From NCBI RefSeq assembly GCF_042658845.1, contig NZ_JBHSRI010000025.1, forward strand, positions 620,001 through 684,000: 64,000 nt of DNA. Direction: 5' to 3'. Shown one piece after another: positions 53,485-61,891 of the stretch (position 1 is its first letter; each line of letters opens with the position of its first letter). Both the position numbers and the translations under genes were made by a program. Below the pieces are notes generated by a model. It did no database searches. It saw only the letters and a program-made list of their open reading frames with translations, and was not told the DNA's origin. Source of the DNA: Paenisporosarcina macmurdoensis (GTDB taxonomy: Bacteria; Bacillota; Bacilli; Bacillales_A; Planococcaceae).

Positions 53485-53605
53485 TCCGTTGCAACTTTTC
53501 AGGTTTCGTTGCAACTTTTCTATTTTCGTTGCAACTATCTAGGTTTCGTTGCAACTATCTAGGTTTCGTTGCAACTTTTCCGATTTCGTTGCAACTAACC
53601 AATTT
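53485..53605. repeat. Phased repeat array, core type III inverted, 20-nt step (CGTTGCAACT)
   Basis: Six cores at 53487, 53507, 53527, 53547, 53567 and 53587, exact 20-nt step, the only array here that is not 21. On the minus strand the core reads AGTTGCAACGAAA, close to AGTTGCGACAATAA at 26143. Lies between the AlkD terminator and the terminator of the convergent gene. Confidence 0.93.
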
Positions 53606-53621
53606 CCTCCTAATTTTTCAA

Positions 53622-53650
53622 CAAAAAAACCACGCGAACGAGCCGCGTGG
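53622..53650 (-). terminator. Terminator of the 53663-54289 gene
   Basis: CCACGCG / CGCGTGG; on the minus strand followed by seven T. Confidence 0.85.
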
Positions 53651-53662
53651 GCAAATTAAGAA

Positions 53663-54289
53663 TTACATATGATGTTTTAAGGAATGAATGACAATATATT
53701 TCTGTACGCCACGTGAACCGTCAATGGCTTTTTTGGATTCGATCGTATACATTTCTTGATAGCCTTGTTCAAAGGCGTAAAGTGCGTGCAATGCGTGAAG
53801 CATCCAGTCGACACTAATATTTTCTTCCTGACGTTCGGCTTCTTCAAAGTCGCCTTTTTTAGCAGCGATATAAGCAGCGTAATATGATTTCAAAGGGTCG
53901 CTATCAATCTTTTTAGCATATGTATCGGCTGCATCAATATTTTTAAGATGCAATGCCAAAATAGTTTTATATACATTTTGCATATAAGGTTGTTCGTGCT
54001 TCTCTAAAATCACACGTAAACTCGTTTCCACCTCGGCATCATTGCCGTGAGCCAAGGCAAGTGGATACGCAAATAATGGCTTCTTTTTATTCGCGATTAA
54101 GTATTTCTCAATAGATTTTTCATTATTTGATCGATACACAGTGAATATTTGAGGCAGAACAACAAAGGCTAAGAGGAAAACTAAAATAGTTAAAATAACG
54201 ACAAAAAATGGAAATTGTAAATAGAATAAAAACGTAGCTAAGATAAAGGCTACAACATAGGTAATGCTCAATCGAAAGAATTTTATCAT
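53663..54289 (-). CDS. Membrane protein with TPR-like region, unknown
   Basis: Protein of 208 residues: two N-terminal helices (about 7-24 and 27-48), then a soluble alpha-helical region with repeated pairs of helices (LAIALAHGNDAEVE..., AADTYAKKIDSDPL, AAYIAAKKGDFEEAE), like tetratricopeptide repeats. Similar proteins are found in Planococcaceae as far as I recall; function unknown. Single gene divergent from tdh. Confidence 0.65.
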   Translation of the reverse strand: MIKFFRLSITYVVAFILATFLFYLQFPFFVVILTILVFLLAFVVLPQIFTVYRSNNEKSIEKYLIANKKKPLFAYPLALAHGNDAEVETSLRVILEKHEQPYMQNVYKTILALHLKNIDAADTYAKKIDSDPLKSYYAAYIAAKKGDFEEAERQEENISVDWMLHALHALYAFEQGYQEMYTIESKKAIDGSRGVQKYIVIHSLKHHM

Positions 54290-54408
54290 TTAATTAGTCC
54301 CTTTTCTATTTAGTATAACAAAATAGCCTAGTAAAGGAATGTCTGTCTTAAATCTATTAGAAATGTAAACAATATCTATGCTTATCTAATACTCTAATAT
54401 TTAACGTA

Positions 54409-54437
54409 TTGTACTTTCACAATGAACACACTATAAT
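54409..54437 (+). promoter_or_regulatory. Sigma-A promoter of tdh
   Basis: TTGTAC and TATAAT separated by 17 bp, about 94 bp before the start codon. Confidence 0.75.
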
Positions 54438-54530
54438 GAATACGGGATAAAGGCATTTACATCAATGTTTTATCGAAATAATTTGTATTTCTGGAAAATA
54501 CAATTGTTCAAGTGTAGAGGAGGAAATTAT

Positions 54531-55472
54531 ATGAAGAAAATTATGATTACTGGCGCGTTAGGTCAAATAGGATCAGAATTAATTGTGAAATTACGTAGTA
54601 TTTATGGAGCAGATAACGTTTTAGCGACAGATATTCGTAAAACGGATTCCCCTGTTATTGAAAGTGGTCCATTTGAAATACTAGATGTTATGGATGCAGA
54701 GCGCATGCACACACTTGCCAAAGACTTCGGGGCAGATACGATGATGCACATGGCTGCATTACTTTCCGCTACAGCTGAAGCAAAACCTTTACTTGCTTGG
54801 AACCTCAATATGGGTGGATTAGTTAATGCGCTTGAAACGTCACGCGATTTAGGACTTCAGTTCTTTACGCCAAGTTCAATCGGTGCATTTGGTCCATCAA
54901 CTCCTAAACAAAATACACCTCAAGATACATTACAACGTCCAACCACGATGTATGGCGTGAACAAGGTAGCGGGTGAATTATTATGTGATTATTACTTCCA
55001 TAAGTTCGGATTAGACACACGTGGTGTTCGTTTTCCTGGGCTTATTTCTTATGTAACTCCACCAGGTGGAGGAACAACGGATTACGCAGTAGATATTTAT
55101 TACAAAGCGTTGGAAACAGGGAAATACACATCTTACATTGAGCAAGGAACGTACATGGATATGATGTATATGCCAGATGCATTGCAAGCAATTGTTGATG
55201 TAATGGAAGCCGATGCCTCAAAACTTGAACACCGCAATGCCTTCAATGTTACGGCTATGAGCTTTGAACCTGAACAAATTGCTTCGTCCATTCGCAAGCA
55301 TATTCCAAACTTCGAGTTATCGTATGACGTGGATCCAGTTCGTCAAGCAATCGCAAACAGCTGGCCAGATGCGATTGACGCAACCGCTGCTAAAAATGAG
55401 TGGGGCTTCAAAGCACAATATGATTTAGACTCAATGACGAAAGATATGCTCGACAAGCTAGCTAAAAAATAA
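54531..55472 (+). CDS. L-threonine 3-dehydrogenase, SDR type
   Basis: NAD-dependent extended SDR of 313 residues that oxidises threonine to 2-amino-3-ketobutyrate, the substrate of Kbl. ITGALGQIGSEL is the NAD loop, SSIGAFGPSTPK and PTTMYGVNKVAGE give the Ser and YxxxK catalytic residues, and GVRFPGLISYVTPPGGGTTDYAV is characteristic of SDR threonine dehydrogenases rather than sugar epimerases. ATG 54531 follows GAGGAGGAAA. Confidence 0.92.
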   Translation: MKKIMITGALGQIGSELIVKLRSIYGADNVLATDIRKTDSPVIESGPFEILDVMDAERMHTLAKDFGADTMMHMAALLSATAEAKPLLAWNLNMGGLVNALETSRDLGLQFFTPSSIGAFGPSTPKQNTPQDTLQRPTTMYGVNKVAGELLCDYYFHKFGLDTRGVRFPGLISYVTPPGGGTTDYAVDIYYKALETGKYTSYIEQGTYMDMMYMPDALQAIVDVMEADASKLEHRNAFNVTAMSFEPEQIASSIRKHIPNFELSYDVDPVRQAIANSWPDAIDATAAKNEWGFKAQYDLDSMTKDMLDKLAKK

Positions 55473-55481
55473 ATAAATAGT

Positions 55482-55525
55482 AAAAAGCTGACATATCCTG
55501 ATAAAGGGTGTGTCAGCTTTTTTGT
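55482..55525 (+). terminator. Terminator of tdh
   Basis: AAAAAGCTGACA / TGTCAGCTTTTTT across an 17-nt loop, with T-run. Confidence 0.82.
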
Positions 55526-55552
55526 ATGATGTTTTCTTTCACATATCCAAGA

Positions 55553-55606
55553 AAAAGCTGACTTTAAAATCGCGTAGCGCGAAATTAAAGTCAGCTTTTC
55601 TATTTT
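55553..55606 (-). terminator. Terminator of the YjiH gene
   Basis: AAAAGCTGACTTTAA / TTAAAGTCAGCTTTT with inner TCGCG/CGCGA pairing; T-run on the minus strand. Confidence 0.85.
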
Positions 55607-56962
55607 TTAGAACAATAAATGTGCGACACCAGCGATAATTGGCAAAGCAATTACTGTACGTAAGACGAAGATAATCAGTAAGTCTAAGAAGTTTACTGGG
55701 ATTTTTGAACCAAGTAACAATCCACCAACTTCAGACATGTAGATTAATTGTGTAACCGAAGTTGCTGCGATGACAAAACGAGTCAATTCTGACTCAATCA
55801 ATTCCCCACCTAATAGAGCTGGTAAGAACATGTCGGCAAATCCAACAACTATCGTTTGTGCTGCTTCAGCAGCTTCAGGAATTCCAAGAACCATTAACAA
55901 TGGCACAAATGGTTTACCTAACCAAACGAATACATCTGTATAAGTGGCAAGCATTAAAGCGATTGTACCAAACGCCATAACGACTGGCGCAACGCCCATC
56001 CACATATCGAGAACGTTTTTTAAGCCGTCCGTAATAAATTTTGTTACCGAACGGTTTTTATTCGCTGTTGATAAAGCATTTTCCAAACCATGAGTCACAA
56101 CGTTATACCCTTCAGGTAATGTTTCAGTCGTCTCATCAAAGGGACGACCATCAATGTATTCATCAGGTTTACGTGACAATGGGAAGATACGAGGCATAAT
56201 AAATGCTAACACAATCCCAGAGAAAACTACCGTTGCATAAAAGGGAAGGAAATAACTTCCTAGGCCAATTTGTTCAATCACGACAATCGAGAATGTAATT
56301 GACACAACAGAGAACGTAGTCCCAATGATAGCCGCTTCTCTTTTCGTGTAAAAACCTTCTTCATACTGTTTACTTGTTAATAAGACACCAATTGTTCCAT
56401 CGCCAATCCAAGAAGCAAGGGCATCAATAGAAGAACGACCAGGTAATTTGAATAGAGGGCGCATGATTTTCACCATCATGGTACCAAAGAATTCAAGTAA
56501 TCCGAAGTTCAAAAGTAACGGTAAAAGGAGTCCTGCAAATAAGAAAATAGTAAACAAGAATGACAATAAACCAGTAGTAGAAAGTAATAAACCACCAGTA
56601 TCTTCACTTGTAACAGCTTCAGGTCCGATATTCGCAACAACCATCACGGCAAAAACTGCACCTACAATACGTACAATTGTCCAGAACCAGTTAACTTGGA
56701 ATAACTTTTCGAAAAATGTTTGATCTTCAGGATTTGGGTCTTTTTTAAATTGATAAATGATCGAACCAAGTGCAGCTAAGATCATCACAATCGTTACAGT
56801 CCAAGGCATAATCGGTTCAACATAACCTGCTACTAGATTAGCTAAAATCGCCACAGGAATTTTCCATTCACCATCAAACTTGAATGGAATCATGAATAAG
56901 AATATTCCGATAATTGAGGGTATTAAGAATAATAGCCATGTAGATAGTGAAAACTTCTTCAA
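55607..56962 (-). CDS. YjiH family membrane protein (nucleoside-recognition/Gate domains)
   Basis: Membrane protein of 451 residues with about ten helices, two Gate-type domains about 130-255 and 310-450. SWIGDGTIGVLLTSKQYEEGFYTKREAAIIGTTFS and GFADMFLPALLGG...QLIYMSEVGGLLLGS are typical of the YjiH group. A transport role is presumed; substrate unknown. RBS AGGAGG. Single gene. Confidence 0.85.
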   Translation of the reverse strand: MKKFSLSTWLLFLIPSIIGIFLFMIPFKFDGEWKIPVAILANLVAGYVEPIMPWTVTIVMILAALGSIIYQFKKDPNPEDQTFFEKLFQVNWFWTIVRIVGAVFAVMVVANIGPEAVTSEDTGGLLLSTTGLLSFLFTIFLFAGLLLPLLLNFGLLEFFGTMMVKIMRPLFKLPGRSSIDALASWIGDGTIGVLLTSKQYEEGFYTKREAAIIGTTFSVVSITFSIVVIEQIGLGSYFLPFYATVVFSGIVLAFIMPRIFPLSRKPDEYIDGRPFDETTETLPEGYNVVTHGLENALSTANKNRSVTKFITDGLKNVLDMWMGVAPVVMAFGTIALMLATYTDVFVWLGKPFVPLLMVLGIPEAAEAAQTIVVGFADMFLPALLGGELIESELTRFVIAATSVTQLIYMSEVGGLLLGSKIPVNFLDLLIIFVLRTVIALPIIAGVAHLLF

Positions 56963-57070
56963 AAAGGGTTCCTCCTATTATGTATATTTATTCAATCTTT
57001 TAATTCTCTGATAATGATACTTGCAACCATAGAAAATGTCCACCATTGTTTTCGAGTGAATATTTACCAA

Positions 57071-57106
57071 GGCTCATAAAAAAACCGAGGGACCATAGTT
57101 CATGGC
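57071..57106 (-). terminator. Terminator of the yojF-bshB2 operon
   Basis: CCGAGGG-CCAT / ATGG-CCCTCGG; seven T follow on the minus strand. Confidence 0.85.
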
Positions 57107-57120
57107 ACCCTCGGGACGTA

Positions 57121-57816
57121 TTAAAATGATTGTTCGAAATCTTCATGCCAGCGGTAATAATAGAAACGCTCAAATGAAAGCCAGTTTTCAGCTTCTGGTT
57201 CGCCTTCAGCTAAACGTTTATCCATTTCAGCTAACATCCAAGCCGTTTGTGAAATATGAGCTCTCATGGCACCCATTTTTTGGTCGCGAGCTTCACGAAT
57301 ATCATGAATGACGTCCGGTTCACCTAATTCATCTTTTGTATTATTCGCAAATGCGACAGCATACAATTTCGGACGACTTGTTTCATCCATTCGACGAACA
57401 GCTCGAACAACTGCACGGGCAGTCGCTTCATGATCTGGATGAACAGCATAATTCGGATAAAATGTAATGACTAATGAAGGATTTGTTTCTTCTATTAACT
57501 TCGTCATCATTTGGACCATTGTTTCATCATCTTCAAACTCGACGGTTTTATCGCGTAAACCCATCATGCGTAAATCTGTTAAGCCCATCGCGTCTGCTGA
57601 AGCCAATAATTCTTGTTTGCGAATATGTGGCAAAGATTCTCTCGTTGCAAATGGGGGATTTCCTAAGTTACGACCCATTTCTCCAAGTGTTAAACATGCA
57701 TATGTAACGGGTGTTCCTTGCTTAATGTATGTTGCAATTGTTCCTGAAACACCGAATGCTTCATCATCTGGATGAGGGAAAACAACTAATACATGTCTTT
57801 CGTTTGGAAGTGTCAT
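57121..57816 (-). CDS. bshB2: Bacillithiol biosynthesis deacetylase BshB2
   Basis: LmbE-like zinc deacetylase of 231 residues acting on N-acetylglucosaminyl malate (or bacillithiol conjugates). FPHPDDEAFGVSGT contains the first two ligands and catalytic Asp, and the third ligand is in NYAVHPDHEATARAV. The YojG type is confirmed by its partner YojF directly upstream (16 bp gap). ATG 57816 follows GGAGGAACACAG. Confidence 0.92.
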   Translation of the reverse strand: MTLPNERHVLVVFPHPDDEAFGVSGTIATYIKQGTPVTYACLTLGEMGRNLGNPPFATRESLPHIRKQELLASADAMGLTDLRMMGLRDKTVEFEDDETMVQMMTKLIEETNPSLVITFYPNYAVHPDHEATARAVVRAVRRMDETSRPKLYAVAFANNTKDELGEPDVIHDIREARDQKMGAMRAHISQTAWMLAEMDKRLAEGEPEAENWLSFERFYYYRWHEDFEQSF

Positions 57817-57832
57817 CTGTGTTCCTCCTTCA

Positions 57833-58183
57833 TTAATACGCAAATGGTGTTTCGCTTATATGAAGCGCCACCGCTAATTTTCCGCTTTGATCGTGTCCAG
57901 CCATCAACAGGCGTCCATGTTCATCTAACTCAAAATGCGTGATGCCTTGAGCATAAACCCAACCATGAGGTAATTTTAACCCCACACGATGTGGACTTTC
58001 GCCAGCTACTTTCCCCAAATCATACTGTATAACAATATTTCGAATAAACGCACCTGCATTAAAAACCGTCTCATCAAAATGAGATGCATAGGCACCATTG
58101 GTTGTTTCAAGATGTAAATAAATATCTTTATTAGCAAAGGAATTCAATAATTCCTGCAATTTCTCAACATGTACAACTTCCAT
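57833..58183 (-). CDS. yojF: YojF family protein (DUF1806)
   Basis: 116-residue soluble protein always found next to BshB2-like genes in Bacillales. LNSFANKDIYLHLETTNGAYA and GWVYAQGITHFELDEHGRLLMAGHD are recognisable. Its role is unknown but is presumably tied to bacillithiol metabolism. RBS GAGGAGGC. First gene of the operon. Confidence 0.9.
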   Translation of the reverse strand: MEVVHVEKLQELLNSFANKDIYLHLETTNGAYASHFDETVFNAGAFIRNIVIQYDLGKVAGESPHRVGLKLPHGWVYAQGITHFELDEHGRLLMAGHDQSGKLAVALHISETPFAY

Positions 58184-58274
58184 TATATTGCCTCCTCATA
58201 ACACAAAACTTCTACAACTTAGTATAGAGAATTCTGTCGAACAAAGCGATTAGCTTGCTCGGAATCATTAAAAG

Positions 58275-58310
58275 TGTCTACTTAGCTAAAGATGCGTTTA
58301 AGGTAGACAG
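58275..58310 (+). other. Imperfect inverted repeat before the permease operon
   Basis: TGTCTAC-TTA / TAAGGTAGACA across about 15 nt. May be an operator or hairpin in the 108 bp before the start; weak. Confidence 0.3.
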
Positions 58311-58417
58311 AGATTTTGTAATAAGAAAACCCGTTATTATGATTTTTTTTCGTCACACGAAATAAAATATGGTATTATCGAAATATCTGAATTTTAGCAC
58401 AGTAGGAGGTTTGGTCT

Positions 58418-59305
58418 ATGAAAGGCATTTTTAAATGGGTGATTCAACTCGTTGTTGCGCTGTTTAGCATTCTACTTATAAGTGGTGCTCCACTTTTGAT
58501 TGCAGGTTTCCAGCGAGGTGAATTGTTATGGAAAGAATACATAGAAACGCTCCAATTTCATGTGAAGTCTCTCTGGAATTTCCGAGAGCTAAGTGTCGAC
58601 TATTACATCGGACGAGGGGAAGTACGACAAGTACCTGTATTTCCGCAACTTTTAGAAAATATTAGCTACTCTTTGCAACTATTATTTTTAGCACTAGCAG
58701 CTGCGATTATTTTCGCTTTAATTGGTACCTTTATAACGATGTTATTGAGTGGAAAATTAAGGTCACGTGTGAAACTAGTTTTTTATTTTTTGGAGTCATT
58801 TCCGGATATCTTAATTATTTTATTAGCCCAATTGTCGATTGTCATCATTTTTCAACAAACCGGCGTCTTGGTATCTAAAATTGCGGCAATCGGTGACGAC
58901 AGGATCTACTGGCTTCCGGTTTTGTGTTTAATGATTCTACCGATGATTCAACTATATCGATTAAGCATGCTGACTTTTGAAGCAGAAGAACGTCAAATGT
59001 ATGTGGAACTTGCAAAATCATTAGGATTTAGTAAAGTATTTATTTTATTCCTACATATCTTACGTAACGCCATGATCAGTGTGTTTTTCCAATCCAAAAA
59101 AACAATGTGGTTTATGTTATCAAATCTCTTCATTCTCGAACTAATGTTTAACATTCCCGGCATTATGTATTACATGTTCGAAAACTTGAGCGGAATTTTG
59201 TTTTTAGTCACCGTCTTGAGCTTCTTCTTACCAGTTTTCTTATTATATAGTTTAGGAGAATGGTACTTCTTGCGCCGAATGAATAGGGGAGGTGCCACAC
59301 TTTGA
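58418..59305 (+). CDS. Peptide-type ABC transporter permease (DppB/OppB-like)
   Basis: Inner-membrane permease of 295 residues with six helices; the N-terminal 60 residues differ from OppB. The coupling motif appears as MYVELAKSLGFSKVFILFLHILRNA, matching the EAA loop. RBS AGGAGG. The stop overlaps the start of the next permease by 4 bp. No substrate-binding protein or ATPase genes adjoin it, so ATPase and binding protein must be shared or lost. Confidence 0.87.
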   Translation: MKGIFKWVIQLVVALFSILLISGAPLLIAGFQRGELLWKEYIETLQFHVKSLWNFRELSVDYYIGRGEVRQVPVFPQLLENISYSLQLLFLALAAAIIFALIGTFITMLLSGKLRSRVKLVFYFLESFPDILIILLAQLSIVIIFQQTGVLVSKIAAIGDDRIYWLPVLCLMILPMIQLYRLSMLTFEAEERQMYVELAKSLGFSKVFILFLHILRNAMISVFFQSKKTMWFMLSNLFILELMFNIPGIMYYMFENLSGILFLVTVLSFFLPVFLLYSLGEWYFLRRMNRGGATL

Positions 59306-60333
59306 AATCCGTATGGAGACAACCCTTATTCCTCATTGGATTTGGCATCATCGCCTTCTTTTTAGGTGGGAGCTTTGTGTTTGAATGGATCTTTGGTAAT
59401 GTGCCAAAGCAAACATTTTTCATTGAAGAAAACGGCCGTGCCGTTGAAGGACCACCGATTTCTCCAAGTTGGAAGCATCCGCTTGGAACAGATCAATTCG
59501 GCTATGATATGTTAGCGAAAATCATGCTAGGCGCAAAATACACAATCTTCGCGGCTATGGCCGTTGCTGCCTTACGTATGCTGATTGCCATTCCATTAGG
59601 TTTTGTAATCGGTACGTATTTACAACGTCAACGCTCGTGGATTAATGCGTTAATTGATCCCATGCATTATGTACCTATGACGATTTTTGCCGTCATCTTA
59701 CTTACTCCTGTGTTGTGGATGCCTGAGGAAGGATTTTCTACGACCGTTAACGAAAGAATCGTCATCCAAGTTGTCATTATGGCACTAATAACCGTTCCAA
59801 TCGTAGCAACCTTAATCGGCAACGAAGCCAATCTCTTGTACCATCATGAATATATTTTGGCTGCACGGACACTCGGTGCTAGTCGCAGACGCATTATAAT
59901 ACGCCATTTATTTCCGCAACTACGCGAGAAAATGTTGGTGCTATACGGTCAACAAGTCGTTGAATCGCTCATTGTCTTTGCCCATTTAGGATTGCTCCAG
60001 TTGTTCTTAGGGGGAACAGACGTCGACTATGACCCCATGTTTGGAGATCCACCTAAATCGATTTCATATGAATGGGCAGGGATTTTTGGCAACACCTTCC
60101 GCTATCTACAAGGAGCACCGTGGCTTCCATTAGGTCCAGCCATAAGCTTTGCACTCGTCATTTTAGCAATTGCCGCCATGATTGAAGGCTACACAAGAGC
60201 GATAAATGGCCAAGCCAAAATTCCGAAACGCAAAAGAATGGCCTTCGTCTCTGAAGAAACGATTGAATGGAACCAGCAACAATTTAAATCCAAGCTCATT
60301 TTGTTAAAAAAAGATACGACCACTTTTAAATAA
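59302..60333 (+). CDS. Peptide-type ABC transporter permease (DppC/OppC-like)
   Basis: Second permease of 343 residues. HPLGTDQFGYDMLAKIMLGAKYTI is the hallmark of OppC/DppC proteins, and EYILAARTLGASRRRIIIRHLFPQL is the EAA coupling loop. The C-terminus ends in a basic, positively charged tail. Start TTG 59302 with AGGGGAGGTG upstream. Substrate presumably peptide or nickel-type, not determinable. Confidence 0.88.
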   Translation: MKSVWRQPLFLIGFGIIAFFLGGSFVFEWIFGNVPKQTFFIEENGRAVEGPPISPSWKHPLGTDQFGYDMLAKIMLGAKYTIFAAMAVAALRMLIAIPLGFVIGTYLQRQRSWINALIDPMHYVPMTIFAVILLTPVLWMPEEGFSTTVNERIVIQVVIMALITVPIVATLIGNEANLLYHHEYILAARTLGASRRRIIIRHLFPQLREKMLVLYGQQVVESLIVFAHLGLLQLFLGGTDVDYDPMFGDPPKSISYEWAGIFGNTFRYLQGAPWLPLGPAISFALVILAIAAMIEGYTRAINGQAKIPKRKRMAFVSEETIEWNQQQFKSKLILLKKDTTTFK

Positions 60334-60345
60334 AGTTACCCCAAA

Positions 60346-60380
60346 GGCTGCCGGATGCAATCGGCAGCCTATTATGATGT
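60346..60380 (+). terminator. Hairpin after the permease pair
   Basis: GGCTGCCG / CGGCAGCC with a T-poor tail (TATTATGATGTTTTATTC). Probably a terminator, weaker than most here. Confidence 0.6.
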
Positions 60381-60455
60381 TTTATTCTTTAGCATTAATG
60401 CTTTTGGCAACCAAGCGATGACACTCATCTTATTATGCGTATTCCATAATTTTAC

Positions 60456-60556
60456 TATTACAACAAAAGTGGCTATTTTTACAACTAAAATGCCCGAAAT
60501 TACAACTAAACTAGCAATAATTACAACTAAACCATCCAAAATTACAACTAAGTGAC
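60456..60556. repeat. Phased 21-nt repeat array, core type I (TTACAACTAAA)
   Basis: Five cores at 60458, 60479, 60500, 60521 and 60542, exact 21-nt step, the same core as at 6119. The first copy (TTACAACAAAA) is diverged. Lies between the permease hairpin and the pdxK terminator. Confidence 0.93.
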
Positions 60557-60580
60557 GCTAAACGATTTAATCCACAAAAA

Positions 60581-60610
60581 AAGTCATCCGAATATGACTT
60601 CGGATGACTT
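60581..60610 (-). terminator. Terminator of pdxK
   Basis: AAGTCATCCGAA / TTCGGATGACTT; T-run on the minus strand. Confidence 0.85.
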
Positions 60611-60619
60611 TTCGTATGA

Positions 60620-61453
60620 TTAAATTTCAGAAGTTGTTACTTCAGGTGCTCCAAAGCGATTTTTCGCTCCGTGCATGACTGGACCAACATATTGATTTAA
60701 CTTCCAACCGTTTGCGATAGCTGCAGAAACGAATTTCTTCGCTTCGAGAACGGATTCATTTACAGCTAAGCCGTTCGCCAAGTTAGCAGTAATTGCTGCA
60801 GCGAATGTACAGCCAGCACCGTGATTGTAAGTTGTCGCAGTTTTTTCAGATTCAAGCAAAGTATACGTAGATCCATCATAGAACAAATCAACTGCTTTAT
60901 CATGTTGCAATTGTTTGCCGCCTTTGATGACAACGTTTTTAGCGCCAGCTTCATGAATTTTAACGGCTGCACGTTTCATATCATCGATTGTTATTAACGT
61001 ACCTAGACCTGAAAGTTGTCCAGCTTCAAAAAGGTTCGGTGTCACAACCAAAGCTCTTGGAAGCAATAACTTCACCATAGCTTCAACGTTTTCTGGGAAT
61101 AGCGCTTGGTCTTCACCTTTACACACTAAGACAGGGTCGATAACTACTTTTTCAAGACCAGAACGGTCAATTGCTTCAGCAGCTGTTTCGATGATTTCAA
61201 CAGTTGGTAACATTCCTGTTTTAATTGCATCGACATTTGTTGAAAGAGCCGTTTGTAATTGAGCTTTCAAGGTGTCAACTGGAATCGGATGGATACCATG
61301 GCTCCAACCATTTTCAGGATCCATTGTTACGATTACTGTCAACGCATTCATACCGTACGTGCCGTGCTCTTGGAACGTTTTTAAATCTGCTTGTATGCCT
61401 GCGCCACCTGACGTATCAGAACCAGCGATTGTTAATGTTTTTTTCAAAGACAT
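60620..61453 (-). CDS. pdxK: Pyridoxine/HMP-P kinase (PdxK/ThiD)
   Basis: Ribokinase-fold enzyme of 277 residues. TIAGSDTSGGAGIQADLKTF (substrate loop), VVTPNLFEAGQLSG and TYNHGAGCTFAAAITANLA (anion hole and catalytic Cys/Asp-loop region) identify the ThiD/PdxK group. In Bacillus the gene next to ung-ywdI-ywdK acts on pyridoxine/pyridoxal, and this order is kept here, hence the pdxK name; HMP activity cannot be excluded. Confidence 0.9.
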   Translation of the reverse strand: MSLKKTLTIAGSDTSGGAGIQADLKTFQEHGTYGMNALTVIVTMDPENGWSHGIHPIPVDTLKAQLQTALSTNVDAIKTGMLPTVEIIETAAEAIDRSGLEKVVIDPVLVCKGEDQALFPENVEAMVKLLLPRALVVTPNLFEAGQLSGLGTLITIDDMKRAAVKIHEAGAKNVVIKGGKQLQHDKAVDLFYDGSTYTLLESEKTATTYNHGAGCTFAAAITANLANGLAVNESVLEAKKFVSAAIANGWKLNQYVGPVMHGAKNRFGAPEVTTSEI

Positions 61454-61515
61454 ATTTGACCCTCATTTCATTAAGTTTCTATGTTCTATCGTATCAAAAA
61501 ATGTTGGGAATTCAA

Positions 61516-61776
61516 TTATTGGAGCTTATCTGCACGTAATAATTGAATTAAAATAAAGGCTAAACCGAGTGTGAAAATTAAAGAAACCCCTCCGGCAATC
61601 CAGTAATTCTGCGATAGTAGCCCAAAACTAATAAATGCGAATAACAATACAACCACGATCATACCTACTGTAAAGCATCCGAATCCTAGTGTTTTCGCAC
61701 GTTCGGGTACTTGACTGACTTCTTTTGTCGAGCGTTCTACTTTACGCATTTTTTCTCGCCACTGATAATCCGCCAT
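61516..61776 (-). CDS. Small two-helix membrane protein, unknown
   Basis: 86-residue protein: basic soluble N-terminus of 30 residues (WREKMRKVERSTKEV), two membrane helices (about 33-53 and 58-80). RBS GAGGTGATG. Family not recognised. It lies just upstream of pdxK in the same direction (62 bp), possibly a separate unit. Confidence 0.65.
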   Translation of the reverse strand: MADYQWREKMRKVERSTKEVSQVPERAKTLGFGCFTVGMIVVVLLFAFISFGLLSQNYWIAGGVSLIFTLGLAFILIQLLRADKLQ

Positions 61777-61891
61777 TCGGCATCACCTCTGTAAATATCC
61801 TATCATTCGCCATAAGGTTGTACAATTTGAAACTTTCCCTTATCTTAAACATAAGAGACTCATTGTAGAAATGATAGAAAAGGGGAGAACT

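Noticed and set aside
53442..53672. 76-residue open frame with repeated RCN segments
   Set aside because: Repeat artefact, running into the terminator of the convergent gene.
60355..60555. 66-residue open frame ending in TTK repeats
   Set aside because: Repeat artefact over the type I array.
6117..60556. CRISPR array interpretation of the phased arrays
   Set aside because: Repeat units are 10-15 nt with 6-10 nt between them, not 24-37 nt repeats with 30-nt spacers, and no cas genes are present.
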